A DNA stretch of 64,000 nt from Amycolatopsis thermoflava N1165 (GTDB lineage Bacteria; Actinomycetota; Actinomycetes; Mycobacteriales; Pseudonocardiaceae): contig NZ_KI421511.1 in the NCBI RefSeq assembly GCF_000473265.1, positions 8,084,151-8,148,150 of the forward strand, written 5' to 3'. Position numbers and translations under genes: made by a program. Shown here one piece after another: positions 1 through 7,489 of this stretch. Position 1 is the stretch's first letter. Each line of letters opens with the position of its first letter. The notes beneath the pieces were generated by a model. That model was not told the origin of the DNA. It saw nothing but the letters and a program-made list of their open reading frames with translations, and did no database searches.

Positions 1-114
1 CTCCCGCAACCCGATCCCCAGCCAAATCGGTTGCCGAGCCACCGGGCCAAGGCACGCTTTCCCGCCTTGACGCGGTGCCTCGGCAACCGAACACTGAAAG
101 ATCGGGTTCGGGAG
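1..114. repeat. Nested intergenic palindrome, copy A
   Basis: A long imperfect hairpin fills the gene-free left edge. The outer arms are 1-16 and 100-114 (one bulge), the middle arms 28-44 and 73-89 (one mismatch), and the apex arms CAAGGC (48-53) and GCCTTG (64-69). The 21 bases at 51-71 occur again, reverse-complemented, at 13931-13951 in the apex of a second hairpin, so the two belong to one repeat family. No coding sequence is apparent. The element may continue left of the window. Confidence 0.7.
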
Positions 115-120
115 GGACTC

Positions 121-162
121 TTTCAATCGGGGCGTAGCGAAGCGAAGCCGGCGATTGAGAAA
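121..162 (-). terminator. Possible terminator of the DAHP synthase gene
   Basis: Seven-base arms TCAATCG (123-129) and CGATTGA (152-158) enclose a GC-rich loop just past the stop of the minus-strand DAHP synthase gene. On the minus strand the hairpin is followed by AAGAG rather than a T run, so this is only a candidate intrinsic terminator. Confidence 0.3.
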
Positions 163-178
163 CCCGCGTAGCGCCCCC

Positions 179-1279
179 TCACCGCCGAGCCACGACAGCC
201 GAAGCCAACCGATCCAGCAGCTCCCGCGTGCTGCGCCAATCCAGGCACGCATCGGTGATCGACTGCCCGTACGTCAGCTCCCCAGAGCGCCCCAGCACCA
301 GGTCCTGCCGCCCGGCCTCGAGGAAGCTCTCCAGCATGATCCCGGCGATCCCGCGTTCGCCGGCGGCGATCCGGTCCGCGATCTCCCCGGCCACCACGCC
401 CTGGCGGACGTGGTCCTTGCCGCTGTTGCCGTGGCTCGCGTCGATGATCACGCGCTCCGGCAGCCCGGCCTTGGCCTGCCGTGCGAGGGTGTCGGCCACC
501 GTCGCCGCGTCGTAGTTCGGGCCTGCGGAACCGCCGCGCAGGATGACGTGGCAGTCCGGGTTGCCCGCCGTGGTGAACAGCGCGGCCAGGCCGTCGTTGT
601 TGATGCCCGCGAACACGTGGCTCGCCGCCGCCGCGCGGGTGGCGTCCACCGCCACCTGCACGTCGCCCTCGGTGGAGTTCTTGATGCCGACCGGCATGGA
701 CAGTGCGCTGCACAGCTGGCGGTGCACCTGGCTGGCCGCGGTCCGCGCGCCGATGGACCCCCAGCTCACGGTGTCGGCGATGAACTGCGGCGTGATCGGG
801 TCCAGGAACTCGCACCCGACCGGCAGCCCCAGCGCGGAGATGTCGAGCAGCAGCTTGCGCGCCATCCGCAGGCCCTTGTTGACGGCGTAGCTGCCGTCCA
901 GGTCCGGGTCGTTGATGAGGCCCTTCCAGCCCAGCGTGGTGCGCGGCTTCTCGAAGTACACCCGCATGATCACGTGCAGCTCGTCGCGGACACCGGCGGC
1001 GTGCTCGGCCAGCCGGTGGGCGTAGTCGAGGGCGGCCGCGGGGTCGTGCACCGAGCAGGGGCCGACGACCACGACGAGGCGGTCGTCGTCGCCGTTGAGG
1101 ATGTCGACGGCCGACGACCGGCCCTGCGCGACGGTCTTGGCGATCGCCGCGTCCACCGGCAGTTCCTGCCGCAGCAGGGCGGGGGAGATCAGCGGGCTGA
1201 CGCCGAGAGTGCGCTGGTTGTCGAGGCCTTCGGAAATTTCCGCGGGGCCTGCGCTGAGTGTCGAAGCGCTGGGAGACAT
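179..1279 (-). CDS. 3-deoxy-7-phosphoheptulonate (DAHP) synthase, class I
   Basis: Condenses phosphoenolpyruvate with erythrose 4-phosphate to give DAHP, the first step of the cytosolic shikimate pathway. The 366-residue protein has the length and motifs of the AroF/G/H (class I) family: GPCSVHDP near residue 70, KPRTTLGWKGL near 109, the C-x-F segment GCEFLDPI and the phosphate-binding stretch DASHGNSGKDH. It is the E. coli-like type, not the plant-like class II enzyme that many actinomycetes also carry. The ATG is preceded by AAAGGAAC. It is transcribed away from the phosphofructokinase gene, with about 255 bp between the two starts; I found no Trp-rich leader peptide there. Feedback specificity cannot be judged from sequence. 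Confidence 0.95.
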   Translation of the reverse strand: MSPSASTLSAGPAEISEGLDNQRTLGVSPLISPALLRQELPVDAAIAKTVAQGRSSAVDILNGDDDRLVVVVGPCSVHDPAAALDYAHRLAEHAAGVRDELHVIMRVYFEKPRTTLGWKGLINDPDLDGSYAVNKGLRMARKLLLDISALGLPVGCEFLDPITPQFIADTVSWGSIGARTAASQVHRQLCSALSMPVGIKNSTEGDVQVAVDATRAAAASHVFAGINNDGLAALFTTAGNPDCHVILRGGSAGPNYDAATVADTLARQAKAGLPERVIIDASHGNSGKDHVRQGVVAGEIADRIAAGERGIAGIMLESFLEAGRQDLVLGRSGELTYGQSITDACLDWRSTRELLDRLASAVVARR

Positions 1280-1534
1280 GTGCGGGGGTTCCTTTCGGTG
1301 ACCGGCCCGCGCGAGTCCCTGACGAGCCGGTCGATCATCCGGCTCCAGGGTGGAAGGTCAGCGCGCAGCGAGGCCGCCGGCTGGCCCACCCAGGGCCGGC
1401 CCGCTAAACCAGAAATAGCGCTGCACGTCCGACACCCTAGCAGCCCCTCCTGCCGCTTTACCGATCAAGGGTGACTACCGCTACTCTGGCGGTCGCCAGG
1501 TGTGACCAGCACAACTTTTCGGAGGTCTGATCAG

Positions 1535-2560
1535 ATGCGTGTCGGCGTGCTGACCGGTGGCGGCGACTGCCCCGGGCTCAACGCGGTCATCCGCGCGGTG
1601 GTCCGCAAGGGCATCGAGGCGCACGGGTGGGAGATCGTCGGCTTCCGCTCCGGCTGGCGCGGCCCGCTGACCGGGGACAGCCGTCCGCTCGGTCTCGACG
1701 ACGTCGAGGAGATCCTGATCCGCGGCGGCACCATCCTGGGCTCCTCGCGGACCAATCCGTACAAGGAGGAGGACGGGGTCGAGAAGATCCGCGCCGTGCT
1801 CGCCGAGCAAGGCGTCGACGCGCTCATCGCGATCGGCGGCGAGGACACCCTCGGCGTCGCGAAGAAGCTCACCGACGACGGCATCGGCGTGGTCGGCGTG
1901 CCCAAGACGATCGACAACGACCTCGCGGCCACCGACTACACGTTCGGCTTCGACACCGCGGTACACATCGCCACCGAGGCGATCGACCGGCTGCGCACCA
2001 CGGCCGAGTCGCACTACCGCGCGATGGTCGTCGAGGTCATGGGCCGCCACGCGGGCTGGATCGCGCTGCACGCCGGCCTGGCCGGTGGCGCCAACGTCAT
2101 CCTGGTCCCGGAGCGGCCGTTCTCCGTCGAGCAGGTCGTCGAGTGGGTCGAGCGCCGCTTCGAGAAGATGTACGCGCCGATCATCGTGGTCGCCGAAGGC
2201 GCGGTGCCGGAGGGTGGCGCCGAGGTGCTCCGGACCGGGGAGAAGGACGCGTTCGGCCACGTCCAGCTCGGCGGCGTCGGCACCTGGCTGGCCGACGAGA
2301 TCGCGAAGCGCACCGGCAAGGAGTCGCGCGCGGTCGTGCTCGGGCACACCCAGCGCGGCGGCACGCCGACGGCCTACGACCGGGTGCTCGCCACCCGCTT
2401 CGGCCTGCACGCCGTGGACGCGGTCGCGGACGGCGACTTCGGCACGATGGTCGCGCTGCGCGGCACCGACATCGTCCGGGTCAAGCTCGCGGAGGCGACC
2501 GCGGAGCTGAAGACCGTGCCGCCGGAGCGCTACGAGGAGGCCGAGGTCTTCTTCGGCTGA
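1535..2560 (+). CDS. 6-phosphofructokinase, pyrophosphate-dependent type
   Basis: Phosphorylates fructose 6-phosphate in glycolysis. The 341-residue PfkA-family protein has the substrate motif PKTIDND and nucleotide-loop motif GGED. At the two positions that separate donor types it has Asp104 (in GGED) and Lys124 (in PKTIDND), where ATP-dependent enzymes such as E. coli PfkA have Gly at both. Asp104/Lys124 is the PPi-using signature and is the state known from the Amycolatopsis methanolica PPi-PFK, so a reversible PPi-dependent enzyme is inferred. The ATG at 1535 is chosen because GGAGG (1521-1525) lies nine bases upstream and the protein then begins MRVGVLTGGG as in the family; an in-frame GTG at 1502 would add an unsupported extension. 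A strong terminator follows. Confidence 0.95.
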   Translation: MRVGVLTGGGDCPGLNAVIRAVVRKGIEAHGWEIVGFRSGWRGPLTGDSRPLGLDDVEEILIRGGTILGSSRTNPYKEEDGVEKIRAVLAEQGVDALIAIGGEDTLGVAKKLTDDGIGVVGVPKTIDNDLAATDYTFGFDTAVHIATEAIDRLRTTAESHYRAMVVEVMGRHAGWIALHAGLAGGANVILVPERPFSVEQVVEWVERRFEKMYAPIIVVAEGAVPEGGAEVLRTGEKDAFGHVQLGGVGTWLADEIAKRTGKESRAVVLGHTQRGGTPTAYDRVLATRFGLHAVDAVADGDFGTMVALRGTDIVRVKLAEATAELKTVPPERYEEAEVFFG

Positions 2561-2569
2561 GATTGCGGG

Positions 2570-2598
2570 GGGGCGCAACGGAACCGCCGTTGCGCCCC
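2570..2598 (+). terminator. Terminator after phosphofructokinase
   Basis: Perfect 12-bp stem, GGGGCGCAACGG (2570-2581) with CCGTTGCGCCCC (2587-2598), and a five-base loop AACCG, starting nine bases after the stop codon. The trailing sequence TACTTTCGT is only mildly T-rich, as is common in high-GC actinomycetes. Confidence 0.8.
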
Positions 2599-2614
2599 TA
2601 CTTTCGTCGTACAG

Positions 2615-2651
2615 ATTGGTCTGAACCATTGTCCGAGTGGTCCAGTCCTCT
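2615..2651 (+). promoter_or_regulatory. Two DasR-like (dre) sites / chitinase-promoter direct repeats
   Basis: ATTGGTCTGAACCATT (2615-2630) is near-palindromic and matches the streptomycete DasR-site consensus ACTGGTCTAGACCAGT at 12 of 16 positions. AGTGGTCCAGTCCTCT (2636-2651) matches at 13 of 16 when the usual degenerate positions are allowed. The TGGTCTGAACCA and TGGTCCAGTCCT cores are 21 bp apart and resemble the paired 12-bp direct repeats of Streptomyces chitinase promoters. They lie 40-76 bases upstream of the chitinase start. Regulation by an N-acetylglucosamine-responsive DasR homologue is inferred. Confidence 0.6.
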
Positions 2652-2690
2652 TACGGTGCGGATGTCCCCTTCGGCCCCCAGGGAGGCATC

Positions 2691-3884
2691 ATGCGCAGAC
2701 TCGCCCTCGCGTTCGGCGGCTTGTTCGCCGCGCTCCTCATGACGATCACCGCCGCGCCGCCCGCGGCGACCGCGGCGCCCGTCGGCAAACTGCTCGGCTA
2801 CTTCGCCGAGTGGGGCGTCTACGACCGGGCGTACTACGTCAAGAACATCCACACCAGCGGGTCGGCGGCCAAGCTGACCCACATCAACTACTCGTTCGGC
2901 AACGTGACCAACGGGCAGTGCACCGTCGGCGACAGCTACGCCGCCTACGGCATGGCCTACACCGCGGCGAACAGCGTGGACGGCGTGGCCGACACGTGGG
3001 AGGCCGGCGCGCTGCGCGGCAACTTCGGGCAGCTGCGCAAGCTCAAGCAGATGTACCCGAACCTGAAGGTGCTGTGGTCCTTCGGCGGCTGGAACTGGTC
3101 CGGCGGGTTCGGCCAGGCCGCACAGAACCCGGCCGCGTTCGCCGAGTCCTGCTACAACCTGGTCAACGACCCGCGCTGGGCCGGCGTGTTTGACGGCATC
3201 GACATCGACTGGGAGTACCCGAACGCGTGCGGCGCCACCTGTGACACCAGCGGCGCGGGCGCGTTCACGAACCTGATGTCGGCGCTGCGGTCGAAGTTCG
3301 GTGGCAAGCTGGTGACCGCCGCGATCACCGCGGACGGCTCCTCCGGCGGCAAGATCGACGCGGCGGACTACGGCGGCGCGGCGCGCTACGTCGACTGGTA
3401 CAACGTGATGACCTACGACTACTTCGGCGGTTTCAGCCCGGCCGGCCCGACCGCGCCGCACTCGCCGCTCACCTCGTACGACGGCATCCCAGCCGCGGGC
3501 TTCTACTCCGACGCGGCGATCCAGAAGCTCAAGTCGAAGGGCGTGCCGGCGAGCAAGCTGCTGCTGGGGATCGGGTTCTACGGCCGCGGCTGGACCGGCG
3601 TCACGCAGGCCACCCCGGGCGGCACCGCGACCGGACCCGCGCCGGGCAAGTACGAGCAGGGCATCGAGGACTACAAGATCCTCAAGACGCGCTGCCCGTC
3701 GACCGGCACGATCGCGGGCACCGCGTACGCCAAGTGCGGTTCGGAGTGGTGGAGCTACGACACCCCGGCGACCATCACCGGGAAGATGAGCTACGCCAAG
3801 AGCCAGGGCCTCGGCGGCGCGTTCTTCTGGGAACTCTCCGGCGACACGGCTAACGGGGAACTGATCACCGCGATGAACTCCTAG
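2691..3884 (+). CDS. Secreted chitinase, glycoside hydrolase family 18
   Basis: Hydrolyses beta-1,4 linkages in chitin outside the cell. The 397-residue protein has a Sec-type signal peptide (MRRLAL, a hydrophobic core, then an Ala-rich cleavage region near residue 28) followed directly by one GH18 barrel. The catalytic DxxDxDxE motif reads DGIDIDWE, with Asp168, Asp171, Asp173 and the acid Glu175. KVLWSFGGWNWSGGF and WYNVMTYDYFG are further GH18 strands. No carbohydrate-binding or fibronectin module is visible. The ATG at 2691 follows GGGAGG (2681-2686); an upstream GTG would put 18 residues before the signal peptide. DasR-like sites lie upstream, and a large hairpin lies just past the stop. 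Confidence 0.95.
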   Translation: MRRLALAFGGLFAALLMTITAAPPAATAAPVGKLLGYFAEWGVYDRAYYVKNIHTSGSAAKLTHINYSFGNVTNGQCTVGDSYAAYGMAYTAANSVDGVADTWEAGALRGNFGQLRKLKQMYPNLKVLWSFGGWNWSGGFGQAAQNPAAFAESCYNLVNDPRWAGVFDGIDIDWEYPNACGATCDTSGAGAFTNLMSALRSKFGGKLVTAAITADGSSGGKIDAADYGGAARYVDWYNVMTYDYFGGFSPAGPTAPHSPLTSYDGIPAAGFYSDAAIQKLKSKGVPASKLLLGIGFYGRGWTGVTQATPGGTATGPAPGKYEQGIEDYKILKTRCPSTGTIAGTAYAKCGSEWWSYDTPATITGKMSYAKSQGLGGAFFWELSGDTANGELITAMNS

Positions 3885-4297
3885 CCCGGCGGGGAACCCG
3901 CCCGGTGCAGCTCGCCGGGCGGGTTCCCCCGTGCCAGGCGGAAGATCTCGGCCAGCGCGCCGGTGTCGAGGTCGGCCAGCCGCTTGAAGCGGATGCAGCT
4001 CTTGCCGATCGAGGCCCTCGGCAGCGCGTCGGCGTAGCTCTCGGCGAGGTAGCGGCCGCCGACCACCGCGCTGACGTACAGCGAGATGTAGTTCTTGTTG
4101 CTCTTCAGGGCGATCACCGTGGAGTCGCCTTCGCGGCCGCTGGCGTAGCGGTAGTGGTAGGGCCCGTAGCCGAGCATCCCGAACGCCGTCGTCGGCGCCA
4201 GCTCGGGCACCGTGGCCCGGATCAGCTCGTGCAGCGCCCGGATGTCGCTCCGGCGCGGCTCGTCGAGCGCGTCGATGTAGCTGTCAGGCGTGTCCAT
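3881..4297 (-). CDS. DUF1801 family protein
   Basis: A 138-residue cytosolic protein of the DUF1801/YdhG-like fold; features such as TPDSYIDALDEPRRSDIRAL at the N-terminus and IALKSNKNYISLYVS in the middle are typical. The biochemical function of the family is not established. Its stop codon overlaps the chitinase stop by four bases on the opposite strand, and its last dozen codons contain the hairpin that should terminate chitinase transcription. The start is divergent from the neighbouring DUF2461 gene, 20 bp away, so the two probably share a promoter region. Confidence 0.8.
   Translation of the reverse strand: MDTPDSYIDALDEPRRSDIRALHELIRATVPELAPTTAFGMLGYGPYHYRYASGREGDSTVIALKSNKNYISLYVSAVVGGRYLAESYADALPRASIGKSCIRFKRLADLDTGALAEIFRLARGNPPGELHRAGSPPG
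3891..3929. terminator. Terminator hairpin shared by convergent genes
   Basis: Perfect 15-bp stem (3891-3905 with 3915-3929; arm begins GGGGAACCCG) and a nine-base loop, seven bases after the chitinase stop. It lies entirely inside the 3' coding end of the convergent DUF1801 gene, so the same bases encode protein on one strand and act as a terminator candidate on the other. Confidence 0.7.
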
Positions 4298-4317
4298 CCC
4301 GGGATTATCGTGGCGCG

Positions 4318-4986
4318 GTGACGAAGTTCGCCGGATTCGGAGAGCACGCCGTCGAGTTCTACGACGGTCTGGAGGCCGACAACTCGAAGCCGTACTGGGA
4401 GGACCACGTCGAGGTCTACCGGTCGGACGTGCGCGGCCCGATGGAGGCGCTGCTCGCCGAGCTGACGCCGGAGTTCGGGCCGGGCTTCGGCGAGGGCAAG
4501 GTGTTCCGCCCCTACCGCGACGTGCGGTTCTCCCACGACAAGACGCCCTACAAGACCCACTGCGGCGGGGTCGTCGAGCAGGGCCGCGGCGGCGGCGCCT
4601 ACTACGTGGAGGTGTCGTCGGCGGGGCTGCGCGTCGGCGGCGGCTGCTTCCACCTGCAGTCCGACCAGCTGGCGCGCTACCGGCAGGCGGTCGACACCGA
4701 GATCCACGGCAAGGCGCTGGCCGACATCCTGGCCAAGCTGCGCCGCGCCGGGTGGACCATCACGGGCGACGTGATGAAGACCAAGCCACGCGGCTACCCG
4801 GACGACCACCCGCGCCTCGAGCTGCTCAAACACCGCTCGCTGTACGCCGTGAAGTCCTGGGACCCGGACGACACCCTGCACGAACGCGCGTGCCTGGACC
4901 GGGTCCGCAAGGCCTGGCGGCAGGTCCGCCCGTTCAACGAGTGGGCCCGCGACCACGTCGGAATCAGCGAGAAGCCGCGCCGCTGA
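4318..4986 (+). CDS. DUF2461 family protein (TIGR02453-like)
   Basis: A 222-residue protein matching the DUF2461 family pattern: FxGFGEHAVEFYDGLEADN at the N-terminus (a 'leaf-like' F..L..N..K/W motif), RPYRDVRFSHDKTPYKTH in the middle (the most conserved family segment), and a C-terminal KxWxxVxPFNEWAR helix. The family is widespread in bacteria and has no firmly known function. The GTG at 4318 is the only start that keeps the conserved N-terminus. Its stop lies inside the start of a relic duplication. Confidence 0.85.
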   Translation: MTKFAGFGEHAVEFYDGLEADNSKPYWEDHVEVYRSDVRGPMEALLAELTPEFGPGFGEGKVFRPYRDVRFSHDKTPYKTHCGGVVEQGRGGGAYYVEVSSAGLRVGGGCFHLQSDQLARYRQAVDTEIHGKALADILAKLRRAGWTITGDVMKTKPRGYPDDHPRLELLKHRSLYAVKSWDPDDTLHERACLDRVRKAWRQVRPFNEWARDHVGISEKPRR

Positions 4987-5109
4987 CGAAAGCCCTTCAC
5001 CGGCGCCGGAGCCGCGCGCATCCCGGGCGGCTGAGCGACGTCGCCACCCGCTACCGGAGGGCTACCTGGTCCCTGCGCAACTCGCCGCGCGCCCGGCGGC
5101 TCCTCGACC
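4982..5109 (+). pseudogene. Degenerate duplicate of the methyltransferase 5' region
   Basis: This segment aligns with 5143-5298, which holds the upstream region and first codons of the following methyltransferase gene. Shared blocks in the same order include GCTGAC(C/G)AAAGCCC, GCGCCGGAGCCGCGCGCATC, GACGTCGCCACCC versus AACGTCGCCACCC, GCTACCTGGT, and CGGC(G/A)GCTCCTCGACC. The left copy is about 28 bases shorter and has frame-changing indels, so it cannot encode the same N-terminus. It is best read as a decayed partial tandem duplication. Confidence 0.65.
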
Positions 5110-5192
5110 AAACGGGCCGCGTTGGTCGCCAGGTCCGGCGCTGCTGACCAAAGCCCCTTCACCAGCGCCGGAGCCGCGCGCATCCTGACCGG

Positions 5193-5984
5193 GTGCGCAA
5201 CGTCGCCACCCACCAGCTCGCCGCCCAAGGCCCGGCGGCCTACGAGCGCTACCTGGTGCCGGCGTTCTTCGCCGAGTGCGCGCGGCAGCTCCTCGACCTC
5301 GCCGCGCCGCAGCCGAGTGACCAGGTTCTCGACGTCGCCTGCGGCACCGGCGTCGTCGCACGCGCCGCCGAGCCGCTGGCCGCGGCGGTGACCGGCGTCG
5401 ACCTCGACGAGGACATGCTCGCCGTCGCCCGGTCCAAGTCCTCCCGCGTCCGCTGGCTGCACGGCGACGCCACCCGGCTCGACCTCCCGGCCCACAGCTT
5501 CGACCTGGTCGCCTGCCAGCAGGGCCTGCAGTTCCTGCCCGACCGCGCCGCCGCCGTGCGCGAGTGGCGGCGAGTCCTCAAGCCCGGCGGCCGGATCGCC
5601 GTGGCGATGTGGCGCGACGCCCGCTTCCACCCCCAGTTCGCCGCCCTGTCCCGCGCGTTCGAGGACCACCTCGGCCCCGAGGCCGGCGCCGCCCTGCGCG
5701 CACCGTTCGCCGGCCCCCAGCCAACGGAGCTACGCGCGCTGTTCGCCGACGCCGGCTTCGCCTCCGTCCGCCTGCGCATCGGGCTCGTGCCTGTCCGCTT
5801 CGGCTCGGTCGCCGAGATGGCCGAGCACGAGGCGAGCGCCACCCCCGCCGCACCGGCCTTCGCCGCCGCGGCCGAGGAGACCCGTATCACCATCGTGGGT
5901 GAACTGGCCGCTGAACTCACCGATTGGGTGGACGACGACGGTCTGACCTTTCCGTTGGTGACCTGGCTGGTGAACGTTTCCTGA
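5193..5984 (+). CDS. Class I SAM-dependent methyltransferase (type 11)
   Basis: A 263-residue Rossmann-fold methyltransferase. The SAM-binding motif I is VLDVACGTGVVA near residue 45, the acidic motif II is VTGVDLDEDML, and the post-motif segment is FDLVACQQGLQFLPDR, the usual layout of the UbiE/type 11 group. The acceptor substrate is unknown. The start is GTG at 5193. A decayed copy of its 5' region lies immediately upstream (4982-5109), so its promoter region was duplicated along with the N-terminal codons. Pyruvate kinase begins 56 bp downstream, apparently from its own promoter. Confidence 0.85.
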   Translation: MRNVATHQLAAQGPAAYERYLVPAFFAECARQLLDLAAPQPSDQVLDVACGTGVVARAAEPLAAAVTGVDLDEDMLAVARSKSSRVRWLHGDATRLDLPAHSFDLVACQQGLQFLPDRAAAVREWRRVLKPGGRIAVAMWRDARFHPQFAALSRAFEDHLGPEAGAALRAPFAGPQPTELRALFADAGFASVRLRIGLVPVRFGSVAEMAEHEASATPAAPAFAAAAEETRITIVGELAAELTDWVDDDGLTFPLVTWLVNVS

Positions 5985-6026
5985 ACCGTTCGAGAGATCG
6001 GTACAGACGTGCGCGGCGCAAGCGAC

Positions 6027-6032
6027 TACGCT
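6027..6032 (+). promoter_or_regulatory. Possible -10 box for leaderless pyruvate kinase mRNA
   Basis: TACGCT sits eight bases upstream of the pyruvate kinase GTG, and no purine-rich ribosome-binding site is visible between them. This arrangement fits a leaderless transcript starting at or next to the GTG. No convincing -35 box was seen. Confidence 0.35.
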
Positions 6033-6040
6033 ATTGGGAC

Positions 6041-7465
6041 GTGAGCCGACGCGCGAAGATCGTTTGTACTATGGGCCCCGCGACCGCCACCGCGGACAAG
6101 GTGCGAGCCCTTGTCGACGCCGGGATGGACGTGGCGCGGCTGAACTTCAGCCACGGCAGCCACGGCGACCACAAGCAGGTGTACGACCTGATCCGGGAGG
6201 CCGCGGCCGAGACCGGGCGCGCGGTCGGCATCCTCGCCGACCTGCAGGGCCCGAAGATCCGGCTCGGCACCTTCGCGGGCGGCCCGGTCGAATGGCGCAC
6301 CGGTGACGTCGTGCGCATCACCGTGGAGGACGTCGCCGGCACCCACGACCGGGTCTCGACCACCTACAAGGGCCTGGCCAAGGACGCCAAGCCGGGCGAC
6401 CGCCTGCTCGTCGACGACGGCAAGGTGGGCCTGGTCGTCAAGGGCGTCGAGGGCCCGGACGTGGTGTGCGAGGTCACCGAGGGTGGCCCGGTCAGCAACA
6501 ACAAGGGCGTCTCGCTGCCCGGCATGGACGTTTCCGTACCCGCCCTGTCCGACAAGGACGTCGAGGATCTGGAGTTCGCGCTCGAACTGGGCGCCGACTT
6601 CATCGCGCTGTCCTTCGTCCGCTCGCCCGCCGACATCGACCTGGTCCACCAGGTGATGGACCGCGTCGGCAAGGGCCGCCGCCCGGTCATCGCGAAGCTG
6701 GAGAAGCCCGAGGCGGTCTACAACCTCGAAGCCATCGTGCTGGCCTTCGACGGCGTCATGGTCGCCCGCGGTGACCTGGGCGTCGAGCTGCCGCTCGAGC
6801 AGGTGCCGCTGGTCCAGAAGCGCGCCATCCAGATCGCGCGCGAGAACGCCAAGCCGGTCATCGTCGCGACCCAGATGCTCGACTCGATGATCAACAACTC
6901 GCGCCCGACCCGCGCCGAGGCCTCCGACGTGGCCAACGCGGTGCTCGACGGCGCGGACGCGGTCATGCTCTCCGGCGAGACCAGCGTGGGCCGCTACCCG
7001 ATCGAGACCGTGCAGACGATGTCGCGAATCGTGGAGGCCGTGGAGGCCGACACCCCGGCGGTGCCGCCGCTGTCGCACGTGCCGCGCACCAAGCGGGGCG
7101 TCATCTCCTACGCGGCGAAGGACATCGGCGAGCGGCTCAACGCCAAGGCGCTGGTCGCGTTCACGCAGTCCGGCGACACGGTCCGCCGCCTCGCCCGGCT
7201 GCACACGCGGCTGCCGCTGCTGGCGTTCACGCCGGAGGAGAGCGTGCGCAGCCAGCTGGCGCTGACCTGGGGCACCCACACCGAGCTGGTGCCCTCGGTG
7301 GACTCGACCGACCGCATGATCAAGCAGGTCGACCGCGCGATGCTGGAGACGGGCCGGTACCAGGCCGGCGACCTGGTCGTCATCGTGGCGGGCTCCCCGC
7401 CGGGCACCGTCGGGTCGACCAACCTGATCCGCGTGCACAAGCTCGGTGAGGACGACCACGCCTGA
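6041..7465 (+). CDS. pyk: Pyruvate kinase
   Basis: Converts phosphoenolpyruvate and ADP to pyruvate and ATP, the last step of glycolysis. The 474-residue protein has the expected motifs in order: RRAKIVCTMGPAT at the N-terminus, ARLNFSHG, LADLQGPKIR, the active-site segment VIAKLEKPEAV, MVARGDLGVELP, MLDSMINNSRPTRAEASDVANAV, and AVMLSGETSVGRYP, followed by the C-terminal allosteric domain. The GTG at 6041 gives the standard N-terminus. With a PPi-type phosphofructokinase in the same neighbourhood, pyruvate kinase is a likely control point for glycolytic flux (inference). Confidence 0.97.
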   Translation: MSRRAKIVCTMGPATATADKVRALVDAGMDVARLNFSHGSHGDHKQVYDLIREAAAETGRAVGILADLQGPKIRLGTFAGGPVEWRTGDVVRITVEDVAGTHDRVSTTYKGLAKDAKPGDRLLVDDGKVGLVVKGVEGPDVVCEVTEGGPVSNNKGVSLPGMDVSVPALSDKDVEDLEFALELGADFIALSFVRSPADIDLVHQVMDRVGKGRRPVIAKLEKPEAVYNLEAIVLAFDGVMVARGDLGVELPLEQVPLVQKRAIQIARENAKPVIVATQMLDSMINNSRPTRAEASDVANAVLDGADAVMLSGETSVGRYPIETVQTMSRIVEAVEADTPAVPPLSHVPRTKRGVISYAAKDIGERLNAKALVAFTQSGDTVRRLARLHTRLPLLAFTPEESVRSQLALTWGTHTELVPSVDSTDRMIKQVDRAMLETGRYQAGDLVVIVAGSPPGTVGSTNLIRVHKLGEDDHA

Positions 7466-7489
7466 GGTGCGCACCGTAGGCTTCTCCGC

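Noticed and set aside
1280-1500. Tryptophan or aromatic attenuator leader before DAHP synthase
   Set aside because: No short frame with clustered Trp, Phe or Tyr codons and no terminator/antiterminator pair was found on the minus strand.
1502-1534. Upstream GTG as the phosphofructokinase start
   Set aside because: It would add 11 unconserved residues and place GGAGG inside the coding region; the ATG at 1535 has proper spacing and the family N-terminus.
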